Below, piece after piece: positions 18,016 to 25,427 of a stretch of 52,578 bases of DNA (positions within the stretch are counted from its first letter, which is position 1; the number at the start of each line of letters is the position of its first letter). The stretch spans positions 1 to 52,578 of the forward strand of contig NZ_VIFM01000054.1 of the NCBI RefSeq assembly GCF_006636215.1, given 5' to 3'. The DNA is from Myxococcus llanfairpwllgwyngyllgogerychwyrndrobwllllantysiliogogogochensis (GTDB lineage: Bacteria > Myxococcota > Myxococcia > Myxococcales > Myxococcaceae). Made by a program: the position numbers and the translations under genes. Below the pieces are notes generated by a model. The model was not told where the DNA came from and did not search any database. It saw nothing but the letters and a program-made list of their open reading frames with translations.

Positions 18016-18207
18016 ATGGGTGAGTTGATCGACAAGGCCAAGGGCAAGATCAAGGAGACCGTGGGCGCCGCGACGGGCGACCGCTCGCTGGAGGCCGAGG
18101 GCAAGGTCGACACGGCGAAGGGCCACGCCAAGGAGAAGGTCGAGGACGCCAAGCGTGCGGTCCGGGACGCGGTGGACGACGACAAGCCTCGCCGCGATGA
18201 GCCCTAG
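18016..18207 (+). CDS. CsbD-family stress protein
   Basis: A 63-residue hydrophilic protein of the CsbD family (Bacillus CsbD, E. coli YjbJ). The characteristic repeats are present: LIDKAKGKIKETVGAATGD, then AEGKVDTAKGHAKEKVEDAK. Such proteins are abundant under general stress; their molecular role is not known. AAAGGAGAT lies seven bases before the ATG. A strong hairpin follows the stop. It shares the region with the UspA-type gene at 19105, also a stress family. Confidence 0.9.
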   Translation: MGELIDKAKGKIKETVGAATGDRSLEAEGKVDTAKGHAKEKVEDAKRAVRDAVDDDKPRRDEP

Positions 18208-18234
18208 TCCGGTACCGCGAAGACGATGATTGCT

Positions 18235-18275
18235 ACGGCGGGGTCGCGGGGCATGCCCTCGTGACCCGTCGCCGT
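18235..18275. terminator. Long hairpin between convergent genes
   Basis: ACGGCG/CGCCGT outer arms and GGGTC...GGGC/GCCC...GACCC inner arms form a near-continuous stem of about 18 bp. It lies between the CsbD gene (stop 18207) and the convergent small gene (stop 18286), so it can serve both. Confidence 0.6.
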
Positions 18276-18285
18276 TGTATCCGCC

Positions 18286-18444
18286 CTAGCGCTTCGCCGC
18301 GGGTGGACACGCCACTTCAAGAAACGTCGTGGTCTTCCCACTGAGCATCACCCACAAGCAGCGCAGCACACAGCCCGCGCCGAACTCTCGGTAGATGAGA
18401 CCCAGATTGGTGACCACCTCTCTGCCGGTGATGACCCCGCGCAT
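18286..18444 (-). CDS. Small conserved-looking protein, function unknown
   Basis: A 52-residue protein starting MRGVITGREVVTNLGLIYRE and continuing with a Cys/Trp-containing amphipathic segment (GAGCVLRCLWVMLSGK). The ATG at 18444 has a very strong Shine-Dalgarno (GGGGGAGGG, four bases upstream), and the coding stretch uses balanced codons. Longer readings start further upstream, but the ribosome site decides for 18444. I do not recognise the family; it could be a small regulator or membrane-associated peptide. Confidence 0.55.
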   Translation of the reverse strand: MRGVITGREVVTNLGLIYREFGAGCVLRCLWVMLSGKTTTFLEVACPPAAKR

Positions 18445-19104
18445 TGGCCCTCCCCCTTCTTCAGCATCCCGTCCGACCCGCCACCCACCGCGCTGCCGTA
18501 GCACCCCATCTGCAAAGCCTCGGCCGTGCTGCTCGCGGCCCGCAGGAGTCGCTCTGTCGCTCCTCGGACGTGCCAAGCGGGCCAATCTTCGTGCCCGGGT
18601 GCATGTCCCTTACGACTCACGTGAGATACGGACGCCAGACGCCTGGAGTTTTTTCAGGGAGGCCGTCCACCGTGCGACGCACTTCTCCTTCCCGCGCGCA
18701 GCGGGGGCTTGAGCCCCTGCCTCCCTTCGTGACGTCTCGCCTCCCGCGACGAGGTGTCGTGCTCCACCCTCACCCAGGTCTGAGTCGGGACGACGTCGCT
18801 GTCACCCGAGTGAAGCGCCGGGCCACGCGGCGAGCGCGAGTCATCCAGGCGGCAGGGGGAGCGGTGCACGCGAGGACCTTGGGGCTCTGTCGTCTGCTCG
18901 GGCACGCGCCGTCCCCGCGGCACGGGTGGCATCTGGGCGCGAGGGCCTGAATCTTCGGAGCGAGGACTTGGACATCGCCGCGTCACGGCGGCGGACCGAC
19001 GAGCAACGGCTCGCCCAGGTCGCGTCAGGTGCATGGGATGGCGTGTCACCGCCCCACGGCGCCGACACTAAAGAAGTAGGGACAGACGAAAGGAGGGTCT
19101 CGCG
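18445..19104. other. 660-bp gene-poor stretch
   Basis: No reading frame here has a ribosome site or recognisable protein motif. I see a short palindrome GGGGCTTGAGCCCC at 18704-18717 and the Shine-Dalgarno of the next gene near 19090. It may be a decayed gene or a long leader. Confidence 0.4.
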
Positions 19105-20040
19105 ATGAGGCAGCACGAGCTGACCCGGCTGGACATTCCATTGTTGTCACCCGGGCCCTCCCGGGGCCCGAGGGGCATGACACGCCTGGTGGTGGCGACG
19201 GACTTCTCGCTGCGCTCCGAGCTGGCGCTGGCCCGGGCGCTGCGGCTTCCGCTGGGCATGGGAGCCACCTTCACGGTGATGCACGCGGGGCCTCCGCTGG
19301 AGGGCTCGCCCGCGGGAATCGTGGCGGGAGAGCGGTGTCTGCGCAAGGCGGTGAGCGCGGTGGCGCGGCGGTTGAGGCAGCGGCAGGACGTGACGGTGCA
19401 CGAGGAGCTGCGCCGGGGAGACGCGGTGGACGCCGCCGTAGCGGTGGCGCGCGAGCAGGGCGCGGAGTTGGTGGTGCTGGGCGGCACGCACGTGACGGCG
19501 CCGGGACGGGAGCTGGGTGAGCGCTCGACGGTGCGACGGATGGTGCGGCGGCTGGACACGTCGGTGCTGACGGTGTTGCCGCATCCGGCGCGGCCGTATG
19601 CGAGCCCGCTGGTCGCGGTGGACTTCTCGCGCGAGTCCCGGAGGGCGCTGGAGCTGACGCTGAGGTTGTGTCCCCTGACGCTGGTGGAGGTGTTGCACGT
19701 GGTGGACACCCGCGCGGACGAGGCGGCGCTGCGCGCGCGGGGGGCGTCACCGGAGCGCTTCCTGGTGTTGCAGCGGGAGCGGGAGGACGCCGCGAGGGTG
19801 GCGCTCGCCCGCTTCCTGGCTCCGTACCGGGAGACGGGGCGCGAATTGGAGGCCCGGCTGCGTGGAGGCGAGCCGGGCGAGAGCATCCTGGCGCACGCGG
19901 CGGAGTTGGGCACGGACCTGCTGGCGCTAGCGGGCTCGGGGCAGGCCGAGGGGTGCGGCGTCTCGCTGGCGGAGCGGGTGCTGGCGAGGTCCTCGTGCGA
20001 CGTGCTGGTGTCCCGGCACGAAGGACGTGCGGTGTCGTGA
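19105..20040 (+). CDS. Tandem UspA universal stress protein
   Basis: A 311-residue protein with two UspA domains. Domain 1 begins TRLVVATDFSLRSELALARA (about 26) and ends TSVLTVLPHP; domain 2 begins SPLVAVDFSRESRRALELTL (about 171) and ends SSCDVLVSRH. The nucleotide loop of domain 1 (VVLGGTHVTAPGRELGERS) is degenerate relative to the usual Gly-x2-Gly-x9-Gly-Ser/Thr, so ATP binding is doubtful. AAAGGAGGG precedes the ATG at 19105. It is followed after 43 bp by the ABC exporter, probably in one transcript. Confidence 0.9.
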   Translation: MRQHELTRLDIPLLSPGPSRGPRGMTRLVVATDFSLRSELALARALRLPLGMGATFTVMHAGPPLEGSPAGIVAGERCLRKAVSAVARRLRQRQDVTVHEELRRGDAVDAAVAVAREQGAELVVLGGTHVTAPGRELGERSTVRRMVRRLDTSVLTVLPHPARPYASPLVAVDFSRESRRALELTLRLCPLTLVEVLHVVDTRADEAALRARGASPERFLVLQREREDAARVALARFLAPYRETGRELEARLRGGEPGESILAHAAELGTDLLALAGSGQAEGCGVSLAERVLARSSCDVLVSRHEGRAVS

Positions 20041-20083
20041 GGGGCCAAGCGCGCGGACGCCGGGCGCGTTATGAACGCGCCCT

Positions 20084-21946
20084 GTGTCTCCTCGTCCTCT
20101 TGATGCCACGCCCCCCGCGAAGACCTCCCTCAAAGACCGCCTGAAGGGCGCCGGGAGCCTGTTCCGGCAGCTCCCCGGCACGTTCCAGCTCTTCTGGCGG
20201 GCGAGCCCCCAGGGGGCGGTGCTGCTGGGGGCGCTGACGCTGGTGGCGGCGGTGTTGCCGGCGGGCATCGCCTGGGTGGGCAAGCTGATTGTGGACGCGG
20301 TGGTGGCGTCCGCGCAGGGCTCGGCGGAGGCGCACTCGCGCGTCTATGGCCTGGTGGGGCTGGAGTTCGGGCTGATGCTCGGCTCGGCGGTGGTGGAGCG
20401 GGGGCTGACGCTGACGCGGGAGCTGTTGCGCGCGAACCTGGGCAACCTGCTCAACGAGCGGATTCTGCAGAAGGCGCTGGAGCTGGAGCTTCAGCACTTC
20501 GAGGACTCGGACACCTACGACAAGATGCAGAACGCGCGGCGCGAGGCGAGCAGTCGTCCGCTGTCGCTGGTGATGCAGGCGTTCTCCATCGTCCGCAACG
20601 CGATTACGTTGTCCACCTTCGCGGCGCTGTTGATTGCGTTGTCGCCGTGGAGCGTCGTCGTGTTGGTGGTGGCGTCGATTCCGGCGTTCATCGCGGAGGC
20701 GCGGCTGGCGATGGCGGGCTTCCGGCTCTACTCGTGGCGTGCGCCGGAGGGGCGCAAGCTGAACTACCTGGAGTGGATCCTCACGCGCGACAGTCACGTG
20801 AAGGAGGTGAAGCTCTTCGGGTTGGGGGAGCTGGTGTTGGGGCGCTACCGGGAGCTGTTCCGGAAGTTCTTCGCGGAGGACCGCGCGCTGGCCTTCAAGC
20901 GGATGGGGTGGGGTCTGGGTTTGGGAGTGTTGTCGCTGGCGGCTTTCTACGGCTGCTATCTGTTCGTGGCGGGGCGGGCGGCGGATGGGGCCATCACCGT
21001 GGGCGACATGGTGTTGTACCTGGGGGTGTTCCGGCAGGGGCAGGCGGCGTTCCAGGGCATCCTGACGAGCGTGGGCTCCATGTACGAGGACGCGCTCTTC
21101 ATGAGCAATCTCTTCACGTACCTGGAGATTCCGACGGGCAGCGAGTCGCCCCGGGTGTTGCCGGCGAAGTCACCGCCGCGCGGGCCGACCAACGACATCG
21201 AGTTGCGCGACGTGTCCTTCCGCTATCCGGGGAAGGAGGCGTGGGCGCTCAGGCACGTGTCGTTGACGCTGCGGCCGGGACAGAAGCTGGCGCTGGTGGG
21301 GGAGAACGGGGCGGGGAAGAGCACGTTGTTGAAGCTGTTGTTGCGGCTGTACGAGCCGACGGAGGGGGTCATCCTCTACGGGGGCGTGGACATCCGGGAC
21401 ATGGACGTGGGGGATTTGCGCAGCCGCTTCGGGGCGGTGTTCCAGGACTTCGTGCGCTACCAGTTCAATGTGGCGGAGAACATCGGGTTGGGGCACGTGC
21501 CGGCGCTGGAGGACCGGGGTCGCATCGTGAAGGCGGCGGAGCAGGGTGGGGCGAGCGGGGTGATTGAGACGCTGCCGAGCCAGTACGACACGATGCTGGG
21601 CGGGTGGTTCGAGAAGGGGCAGGAGCTGTCGGCGGGGCAGTGGCAGAAGCTGGCGGTGGCGCGAGCGTTCATGCGGGACGACGCGGAGGTACTGATTCTG
21701 GATGAGCCCACGGCGAGCATCGACGCGGAGGCGGAGCACGCGTTGTTCGAGCGCTTCCAGGCGCTGGCGGCGGACCGGATGGCGATAGTGATTTCGCACC
21801 GCTTCTCCACGGTGCGGATGGCGGACCAGATCGCCGTGCTGCACAACGGCGGCGTGGACGAGCTGGGCAGCCATGACGCGCTGATGGCGAAGGACGGGCG
21901 CTACGCGCACCTGTTCCGCTTGCAGGCGCGCGGTTATCAGACCTGA
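20084..21946 (+). CDS. ABC exporter, fused membrane and ATPase domains
   Basis: A 620-residue half-transporter that probably works as a homodimer in the inner membrane. Residues 1-330 carry six membrane helices (for example AVLLGALTLVAAVLPAGIAW and LGVLSLAAFYGCYLFVAG). The ATPase half has Walker A GENGAGKSTLLKLL (about 405), a Q-loop in AVFQDFVRYQFNVAENI, signature LSAGQWQK (about 514), Walker B VLILDEPTASID (about 535) and the switch His in ISHRFST (about 570). The start is GTG at 20084 with no obvious Shine-Dalgarno. The signature (LSAGQ rather than LSGGQ) is a common variant. The substrate is unknown. Confidence 0.92.
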   Translation: MSPRPLDATPPAKTSLKDRLKGAGSLFRQLPGTFQLFWRASPQGAVLLGALTLVAAVLPAGIAWVGKLIVDAVVASAQGSAEAHSRVYGLVGLEFGLMLGSAVVERGLTLTRELLRANLGNLLNERILQKALELELQHFEDSDTYDKMQNARREASSRPLSLVMQAFSIVRNAITLSTFAALLIALSPWSVVVLVVASIPAFIAEARLAMAGFRLYSWRAPEGRKLNYLEWILTRDSHVKEVKLFGLGELVLGRYRELFRKFFAEDRALAFKRMGWGLGLGVLSLAAFYGCYLFVAGRAADGAITVGDMVLYLGVFRQGQAAFQGILTSVGSMYEDALFMSNLFTYLEIPTGSESPRVLPAKSPPRGPTNDIELRDVSFRYPGKEAWALRHVSLTLRPGQKLALVGENGAGKSTLLKLLLRLYEPTEGVILYGGVDIRDMDVGDLRSRFGAVFQDFVRYQFNVAENIGLGHVPALEDRGRIVKAAEQGGASGVIETLPSQYDTMLGGWFEKGQELSAGQWQKLAVARAFMRDDAEVLILDEPTASIDAEAEHALFERFQALAADRMAIVISHRFSTVRMADQIAVLHNGGVDELGSHDALMAKDGRYAHLFRLQARGYQT

Positions 21947-21971
21947 GGCGAGGGGCTCAGTCCTGCTTGCC
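21945..21971. repeat. 27-bp direct repeat, copy 1
   Basis: Begins GAGGCGAGGGGCTCAGTCC and continues to 21971. It recurs at 22625-22651 with one mismatch. It contains the stop codon of the HEAT-repeat gene (tca, 21957-21959) and overlaps the stop of the ABC gene. Confidence 0.85.
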
Positions 21972-22577
21972 TCGACGCATGACGGGGATGCGGTCGGGAG
22001 ACTCCCTCGACTCGATGTGGTCGATGGCGTCGAGGGCTTCCTCGGCGACGTACCACCAGCCCGGGTTCACCCGCTCGTCCTCCTCGGCGACCTTGCGGAG
22101 CGCGGGGATGGCGGGGCGGTGCTTGAGGGCGCCGAGGGCGAAGCAGGACCAGAAGCGCAGCTCGACGGCGGGGTGTTCGAGTAGGCCGATGAGGGTCTGG
22201 AAGATGCGCCGGTTCAGGCCCGACGACGTTGATGGCCTGAGGGCATCGAGGGACTGACCGCGGACGCTCATGTGCTCGTAGGGGTCCTCGGCGGCTTCGA
22301 GCAGGGCCTCGATGACGGGGGGCGAGCCCTTGTCGATGCTGCAGAGCAGCCAGGCGCAGACCTCGCGGGCCTTGGGGTCGGCGGCGGTGCGCAGGAGTCT
22401 GGCCACGTGGCTTGCCGTGATGGGGTCCTTGCGCTGCAACAGCACCATGGCGGCCTGATGTCGGGCGGCTTCGTCTCCTGTCTCGAGCGGGCCGAGCAGC
22501 AGCGCCAGCTCCGGTGGAGGAGCCTGGAAGTCCGGAGCGCGAGGGCGTCGGGCGGTGCGTTTCGTGGAGGGCTTCAT
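21957..22577 (-). CDS. HEAT-repeat protein
   Basis: A 206-residue soluble helical-repeat protein. Repeats such as HQAAMVLLQRKDP, AREVCAWLLCSIDKGSPPVI and LRFWSCFALGALKHRPAIPA match the HEAT/PBS-lyase pattern, a scaffold for protein contacts. The N-terminus (MKPSTKRTARRPRAPDFQAP) is basic and unstructured. It converges with the ABC exporter with 10 bp between stops. The C-terminus RRGKQD-stop and flanking DNA are copied at the end of the next gene. The partner is unknown; similar genes often sit beside immunity or SUKH-type genes, but none is adjacent here. Confidence 0.82.
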   Translation of the reverse strand: MKPSTKRTARRPRAPDFQAPPPELALLLGPLETGDEAARHQAAMVLLQRKDPITASHVARLLRTAADPKAREVCAWLLCSIDKGSPPVIEALLEAAEDPYEHMSVRGQSLDALRPSTSSGLNRRIFQTLIGLLEHPAVELRFWSCFALGALKHRPAIPALRKVAEEDERVNPGWWYVAEEALDAIDHIESRESPDRIPVMRRGKQD

Positions 22578-22624
22578 GGGAGCACCCTACGCGGTTTCAG
22601 GGCGGGGGAGCCGGGTCCGACCCC

Positions 22625-22651
22625 GAGGCGAGGGGCTCAGTCCCGCTTGCC
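22625..22651. repeat. 27-bp direct repeat, copy 2
   Basis: The partner of 21945-21971, differing at one base (C for T). It holds the stop codon of the Uma2 gene in the same relative place as copy 1 holds that of the HEAT gene. Confidence 0.85.
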
Positions 22652-23449
22652 GCGCAGTTGCTCCAACTCGGCGAGGGCCTCTGCCAGTCGACGCTCGGCG
22701 TCCTCGCGGCGCTGGGTTTCCTCCGCGCGCAGGCGCACCTCCTCGGTGAGTTGGTGCTCCAGGTCCGTGTGGCTTGCCTCGACGCGCTCCATCATGTGCT
22801 CGAGGCGGGAAATCATCTCCTGGGCTTCAGGAAGCGCCGCGCCGCCGACGTAGAAGCGAAGGCGCTCGTCGTCCACCTGGAGCTCCAGGCCAAGCACTTC
22901 CGAGCGGTAGAACCCATGCTGAGGCAGGATGGGGCGGTAGGCACGGCGTCCCTCCTCAAGCCTCCATCCACTGAGTCTCAGCCGGCCCCGGTCGAAGACG
23001 AAGTACTCGCGGATTCCGAGGCGGGCGAAGCGCTCCACATTGCGCTCCAGGTCCTTGCGTCGCTCCCCCGCGACGATGACTTCCAGGGCCAGGTCCAGAC
23101 CTTTCCCCTCCGCGCTCACCATCCAGCGCATGCGGGAACGAGACTCCACGTCCACCACGGCGATGACGTCCGGGGAGCACATCGACTCGCCCGGGTAGTA
23201 CACGGGCAGCTCGCAAGCCAGGTACACCTTGCGGCCGATGCGAGAGAAGAAGCTCCCGAGCACCTCCCTCGTTCGCGATTTGGCCTCGTAGTGGGGGTCA
23301 CCCTCGGGAGGGTGCGTCTGCGAGACGGGGAACTCGGAGGGAAGGCTGTCGATGACCTGGGCCCGCTCCGCGGGTGTCAGTTGCTCCCACAGCTCCTGGG
23401 GAGGCGCGCGCGGGTCGTCCGGATTGACGCGGTAGGGGTCGGAAGCCAT
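22637..23449 (-). CDS. Uma2-family (DUF820) nuclease-like protein with coiled-coil tail
   Basis: A 270-residue protein of the Uma2/DUF820 family, a PD-(D/E)XK nuclease-like fold. The core shows SPDVIAVVDV (Asp), DLALEVIVAGERRKDLERNV (Glu and Lys region) and YFVFDRGRLRLSGWRL. The C-terminal ~70 residues (from ISRLEHMMERVEASHTDLEH) are a charged coiled coil. The ATG at 23449 begins MASDPYRVNPDDPRAPPQEL, typical of myxobacterial members. Nuclease activity is not proven for the family; it is common in cyanobacteria and myxobacteria in many copies. Confidence 0.85.
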   Translation of the reverse strand: MASDPYRVNPDDPRAPPQELWEQLTPAERAQVIDSLPSEFPVSQTHPPEGDPHYEAKSRTREVLGSFFSRIGRKVYLACELPVYYPGESMCSPDVIAVVDVESRSRMRWMVSAEGKGLDLALEVIVAGERRKDLERNVERFARLGIREYFVFDRGRLRLSGWRLEEGRRAYRPILPQHGFYRSEVLGLELQVDDERLRFYVGGAALPEAQEMISRLEHMMERVEASHTDLEHQLTEEVRLRAEETQRREDAERRLAEALAELEQLRGKRD

Positions 23450-23591
23450 GGGACTGCTTCCGAGAGTAGGTCGCCCGGAATGAAGGGCCAAGGGCCGCAA
23501 GGGCGTTTCGTCTGCTCGGTGGCTGTCGGCACGGGCGTTGCCCGGAAAAGCAGGAGTCGACGTGGGCGACGTCTACACCGATGTCCCGACT

Positions 23592-23858
23592 TCAGGGAAC
23601 GGGAGGCGGGTTCGGCCCGCCCGAGCGCTTCTGGCGTGCCTTGTCCCGGAGGACGAGCAGGGCGCCCAGGGCGAAGAGCACCGCGGCGAACGAGATGCCC
23701 CCGCCGATGAAGCCGCCGACGAAGCCGCCGAGCCCACGCATGGCGGTGCCGACGAAGCCCTCAAGTCCCCAGATGGGGGCCGAGGTGATGCCCCACACGG
23801 CACCCACCACTCCGAAGAGGGCAGCACCGGCGAGGATGACGGGCTCGATGAGGTTCAT
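23592..23858 (-). CDS. Small Gly-rich membrane protein
   Basis: An 88-residue protein with hydrophobic segments near 5-25 (VILAGAALFGVVGAVWGI), 32-50 (GLGGFVGGFIGGGISF) and 50-68 (AAVLFALGALLVLRD), and a basic/Pro-rich tail (KARQKRSGGPNPPPVP). The Gly-zipper-like GGFVGGFIGGG may promote helix packing. The ATG at 23858 removes a basic leader that precedes the first helix in the longer reading. Function unknown. Confidence 0.62.
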   Translation of the reverse strand: MNLIEPVILAGAALFGVVGAVWGITSAPIWGLEGFVGTAMRGLGGFVGGFIGGGISFAAVLFALGALLVLRDKARQKRSGGPNPPPVP

Positions 23859-23950
23859 CGTCTGCCTCGAGGGGCGGCGGGAGGAGTGGCGCTCCCGCCA
23901 TTGAAGCACACGCGAGGAGCGCCCTGGGTTCGCACCGGGGGCACGAGGGC

Positions 23951-24529
23951 TCAGGTGGGCTGGTGCTCGCGCCCGAACTCCGTGAGGAACTCGGCCAGGG
24001 GCTGGGTGGCCTCGGGATGCAGGGCGCCGAGCACTTCCAGGGCGAAGCTCGAGGGCGCCGAGCCGGACGCGGTGATGACGCGTCCGTCGCGCACCGCGCG
24101 CGGCCCGGGTCGATAGTGCGCGGCGCCGTTGTAGGTCGGGACGTGTTGCTGGAGGAAGTCGAGGGCGTTGCTGGTGTGCGCGCGGTCATCGAGCAGGCCG
24201 GCCCGGGCCAGCGCGAGCGTCGCACCGCAGATTCCGGCGACGACGAGGCCCGCGTCCGCCGCGCGCCGGAGCACGGGCGTGAGGTCGGGGCTCTCGGGCG
24301 TCATCCAGAGCGAGGACCCAATCAGCACGAGCGCATCGGCCTGGTTGGGAGAGAAGTCCTCGAGTGCGCCGTGGACCTGGATGGTCATTCCGCCAATCGA
24401 TGAAACCGGACGTCCCCCTGGCGACAACCACGACACCTTGTCACCGAAGTCCTCGCGCGCCCCCGCCGCCAGCAGCGCGGGCTCCCAGTCGGCGAACGGC
24501 TCCACCACGACGAATGCGATACGGGCCAA
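23951..24529 (-). CDS. DJ-1/PfpI-family protein
   Basis: A 192-residue protein of the DJ-1/PfpI (class I glutamine amidotransferase-like) superfamily. The nucleophile elbow is VVAGICGATLALARAG with the conserved Cys; an upstream Glu lies in FVVVEPFADWEPALL. The family includes chaperone-like, glyoxalase and hydrolase members; the YajL/ThiJ-like type fits best. The start is a TTG at 24529: GAGGAG lies seven bases upstream and no in-frame ATG is close to the fold. It is 93 bp from the Gly-rich membrane gene on the same strand. Confidence 0.87.
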   Translation of the reverse strand: MARIAFVVVEPFADWEPALLAAGAREDFGDKVSWLSPGGRPVSSIGGMTIQVHGALEDFSPNQADALVLIGSSLWMTPESPDLTPVLRRAADAGLVVAGICGATLALARAGLLDDRAHTSNALDFLQQHVPTYNGAAHYRPGPRAVRDGRVITASGSAPSSFALEVLGALHPEATQPLAEFLTEFGREHQPT

Positions 24530-24590
24530 CAGCGTGCTCCTCGTTGAATGAGCCCCGAGGATAGGGAAAGTGGGCGCGACTCTCCAGGCG

Positions 24591-24638
24591 CGAGAAGGCC
24601 CCCACCGCCAGGACAAGGCAGCGGCGGGGGCATTCTCG
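24591..24638. terminator. Long imperfect hairpin
   Basis: Arms 24591-24608 and 24621-24638 pair over 18 bp with two mismatches (core GCCCCC/GGGGGC, ends CGAGAA/TTCTCG). It lies between the DJ-1 gene and the Cys-rich lipoprotein, whose transcript would read into it. Either a terminator or a structured leader element. Confidence 0.5.
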
Positions 24639-24828
24639 CCCGGGGTTCAAAACAATATGGATTTCAGTCAGGTCGGAGTCGTTCCACTCAGCGTAAGGGT
24701 AGACGGTTCGCGACCCGCCGATGGGCGCGCGATGAGTGGGAAGACGCGATTGATTGACGCCGTCAATGACTTCGCGGTGTGATGTCCGCCGCACGAATGG
24801 ACGGATGTTCGTGCGATTCGCCAGTGCG

Positions 24829-25167
24829 TCAGTTCGTCCAGCGAATGTGCCACGGGCCGCCGCGCCAGGCGCAGACTTCCCATGCGAGGGGCTCACAAGC
24901 GCCGCATGCCGTGTCCGGAGCCTGGATGAGTTTTCCATCGCAGCAGCGGATGCCACAGGTCCGCAGATTGGGTGAACAGGCCTCCACCACGGTCAGCGAG
25001 CAGGCCTGGGCATCGACCTCTCCGCCCTCGGAGACAGCCTCCTCACTGATTTCCTCTCCAGGCATGGCCTCGGTGAGGGCCTGCTCCTCCGGGAGCGGCC
25101 CTCCGCACGCGGTCAATGCCACGATTCCAGCCAACAGCGCACAACGACGCAGTCCCGTCATGAACAT
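24829..25167 (-). CDS. Cys-rich lipoprotein
   Basis: A 112-residue exported protein. The signal MTGLRRCALLAGIVALTACGG ends in lipobox LTAC. A Glu-rich linker (EEQALTEAMPGEEISEEAV) leads to a Cys-rich C-terminal part: QACSLTVVEAC, then RTCGIRCCDGK, then ACGACEPLAWEVC, with about nine Cys. Such dense Cys spacing suggests several disulphides in the periplasm or at the cell surface. The start could be the ATG at 25167 or the one at 25161. Surrounding DNA is AT-richer than its neighbours. Function unknown. Confidence 0.72.
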   Translation of the reverse strand: MFMTGLRRCALLAGIVALTACGGPLPEEQALTEAMPGEEISEEAVSEGGEVDAQACSLTVVEACSPNLRTCGIRCCDGKLIQAPDTACGACEPLAWEVCAWRGGPWHIRWTN

Positions 25168-25372
25168 GGTTGTCTTCGCTTTCCTTGGCGCCTGGGTTCA
25201 GAGAAGCCCATCAGACGCAAAGCCAGTAAGCCACGGAATGCCCGCAAAGGCAATATGTTGTGCATGCGAATGGTTGCCTGAGTCAATGAGTTGTACGGGG
25301 TCTGTCCAAGGCGATGGGGTCATGGATAGGGATTCCCGCATGCCGCGCCGCGCCCAAGGGGAACGCACGGCT

Positions 25373-25403
25373 CCGCCGGAAGCCCTGTGGCTCCTTCCGG
25401 CGG
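25373..25403 (-). terminator. Terminator-like hairpin after beta-helix gene
   Basis: Perfect 10-bp arms CCGCCGGAAG and CTTCCGGCGG with an 11-base loop, starting 24 bp past the stop of the leftward beta-helix gene. Confidence 0.6.
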
Positions 25404-25427
25404 GGGGGCGAGTGATGCGGTAATCCG

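Noticed and set aside
18445..19104. Several short frames in the gene-poor stretch
   Set aside because: None has a Shine-Dalgarno, balanced codon use or recognisable motif.
20084..21946. CydDC-type exporter that would serve cydAB
   Set aside because: It is a single fused half-transporter 21 kb away, paired with a UspA gene, not a cydC/cydD pair.
24779..25423. Plus-strand frame over the Cys-rich lipoprotein
   Set aside because: It runs antisense to the lipoprotein, which has a clear signal peptide and lipobox.
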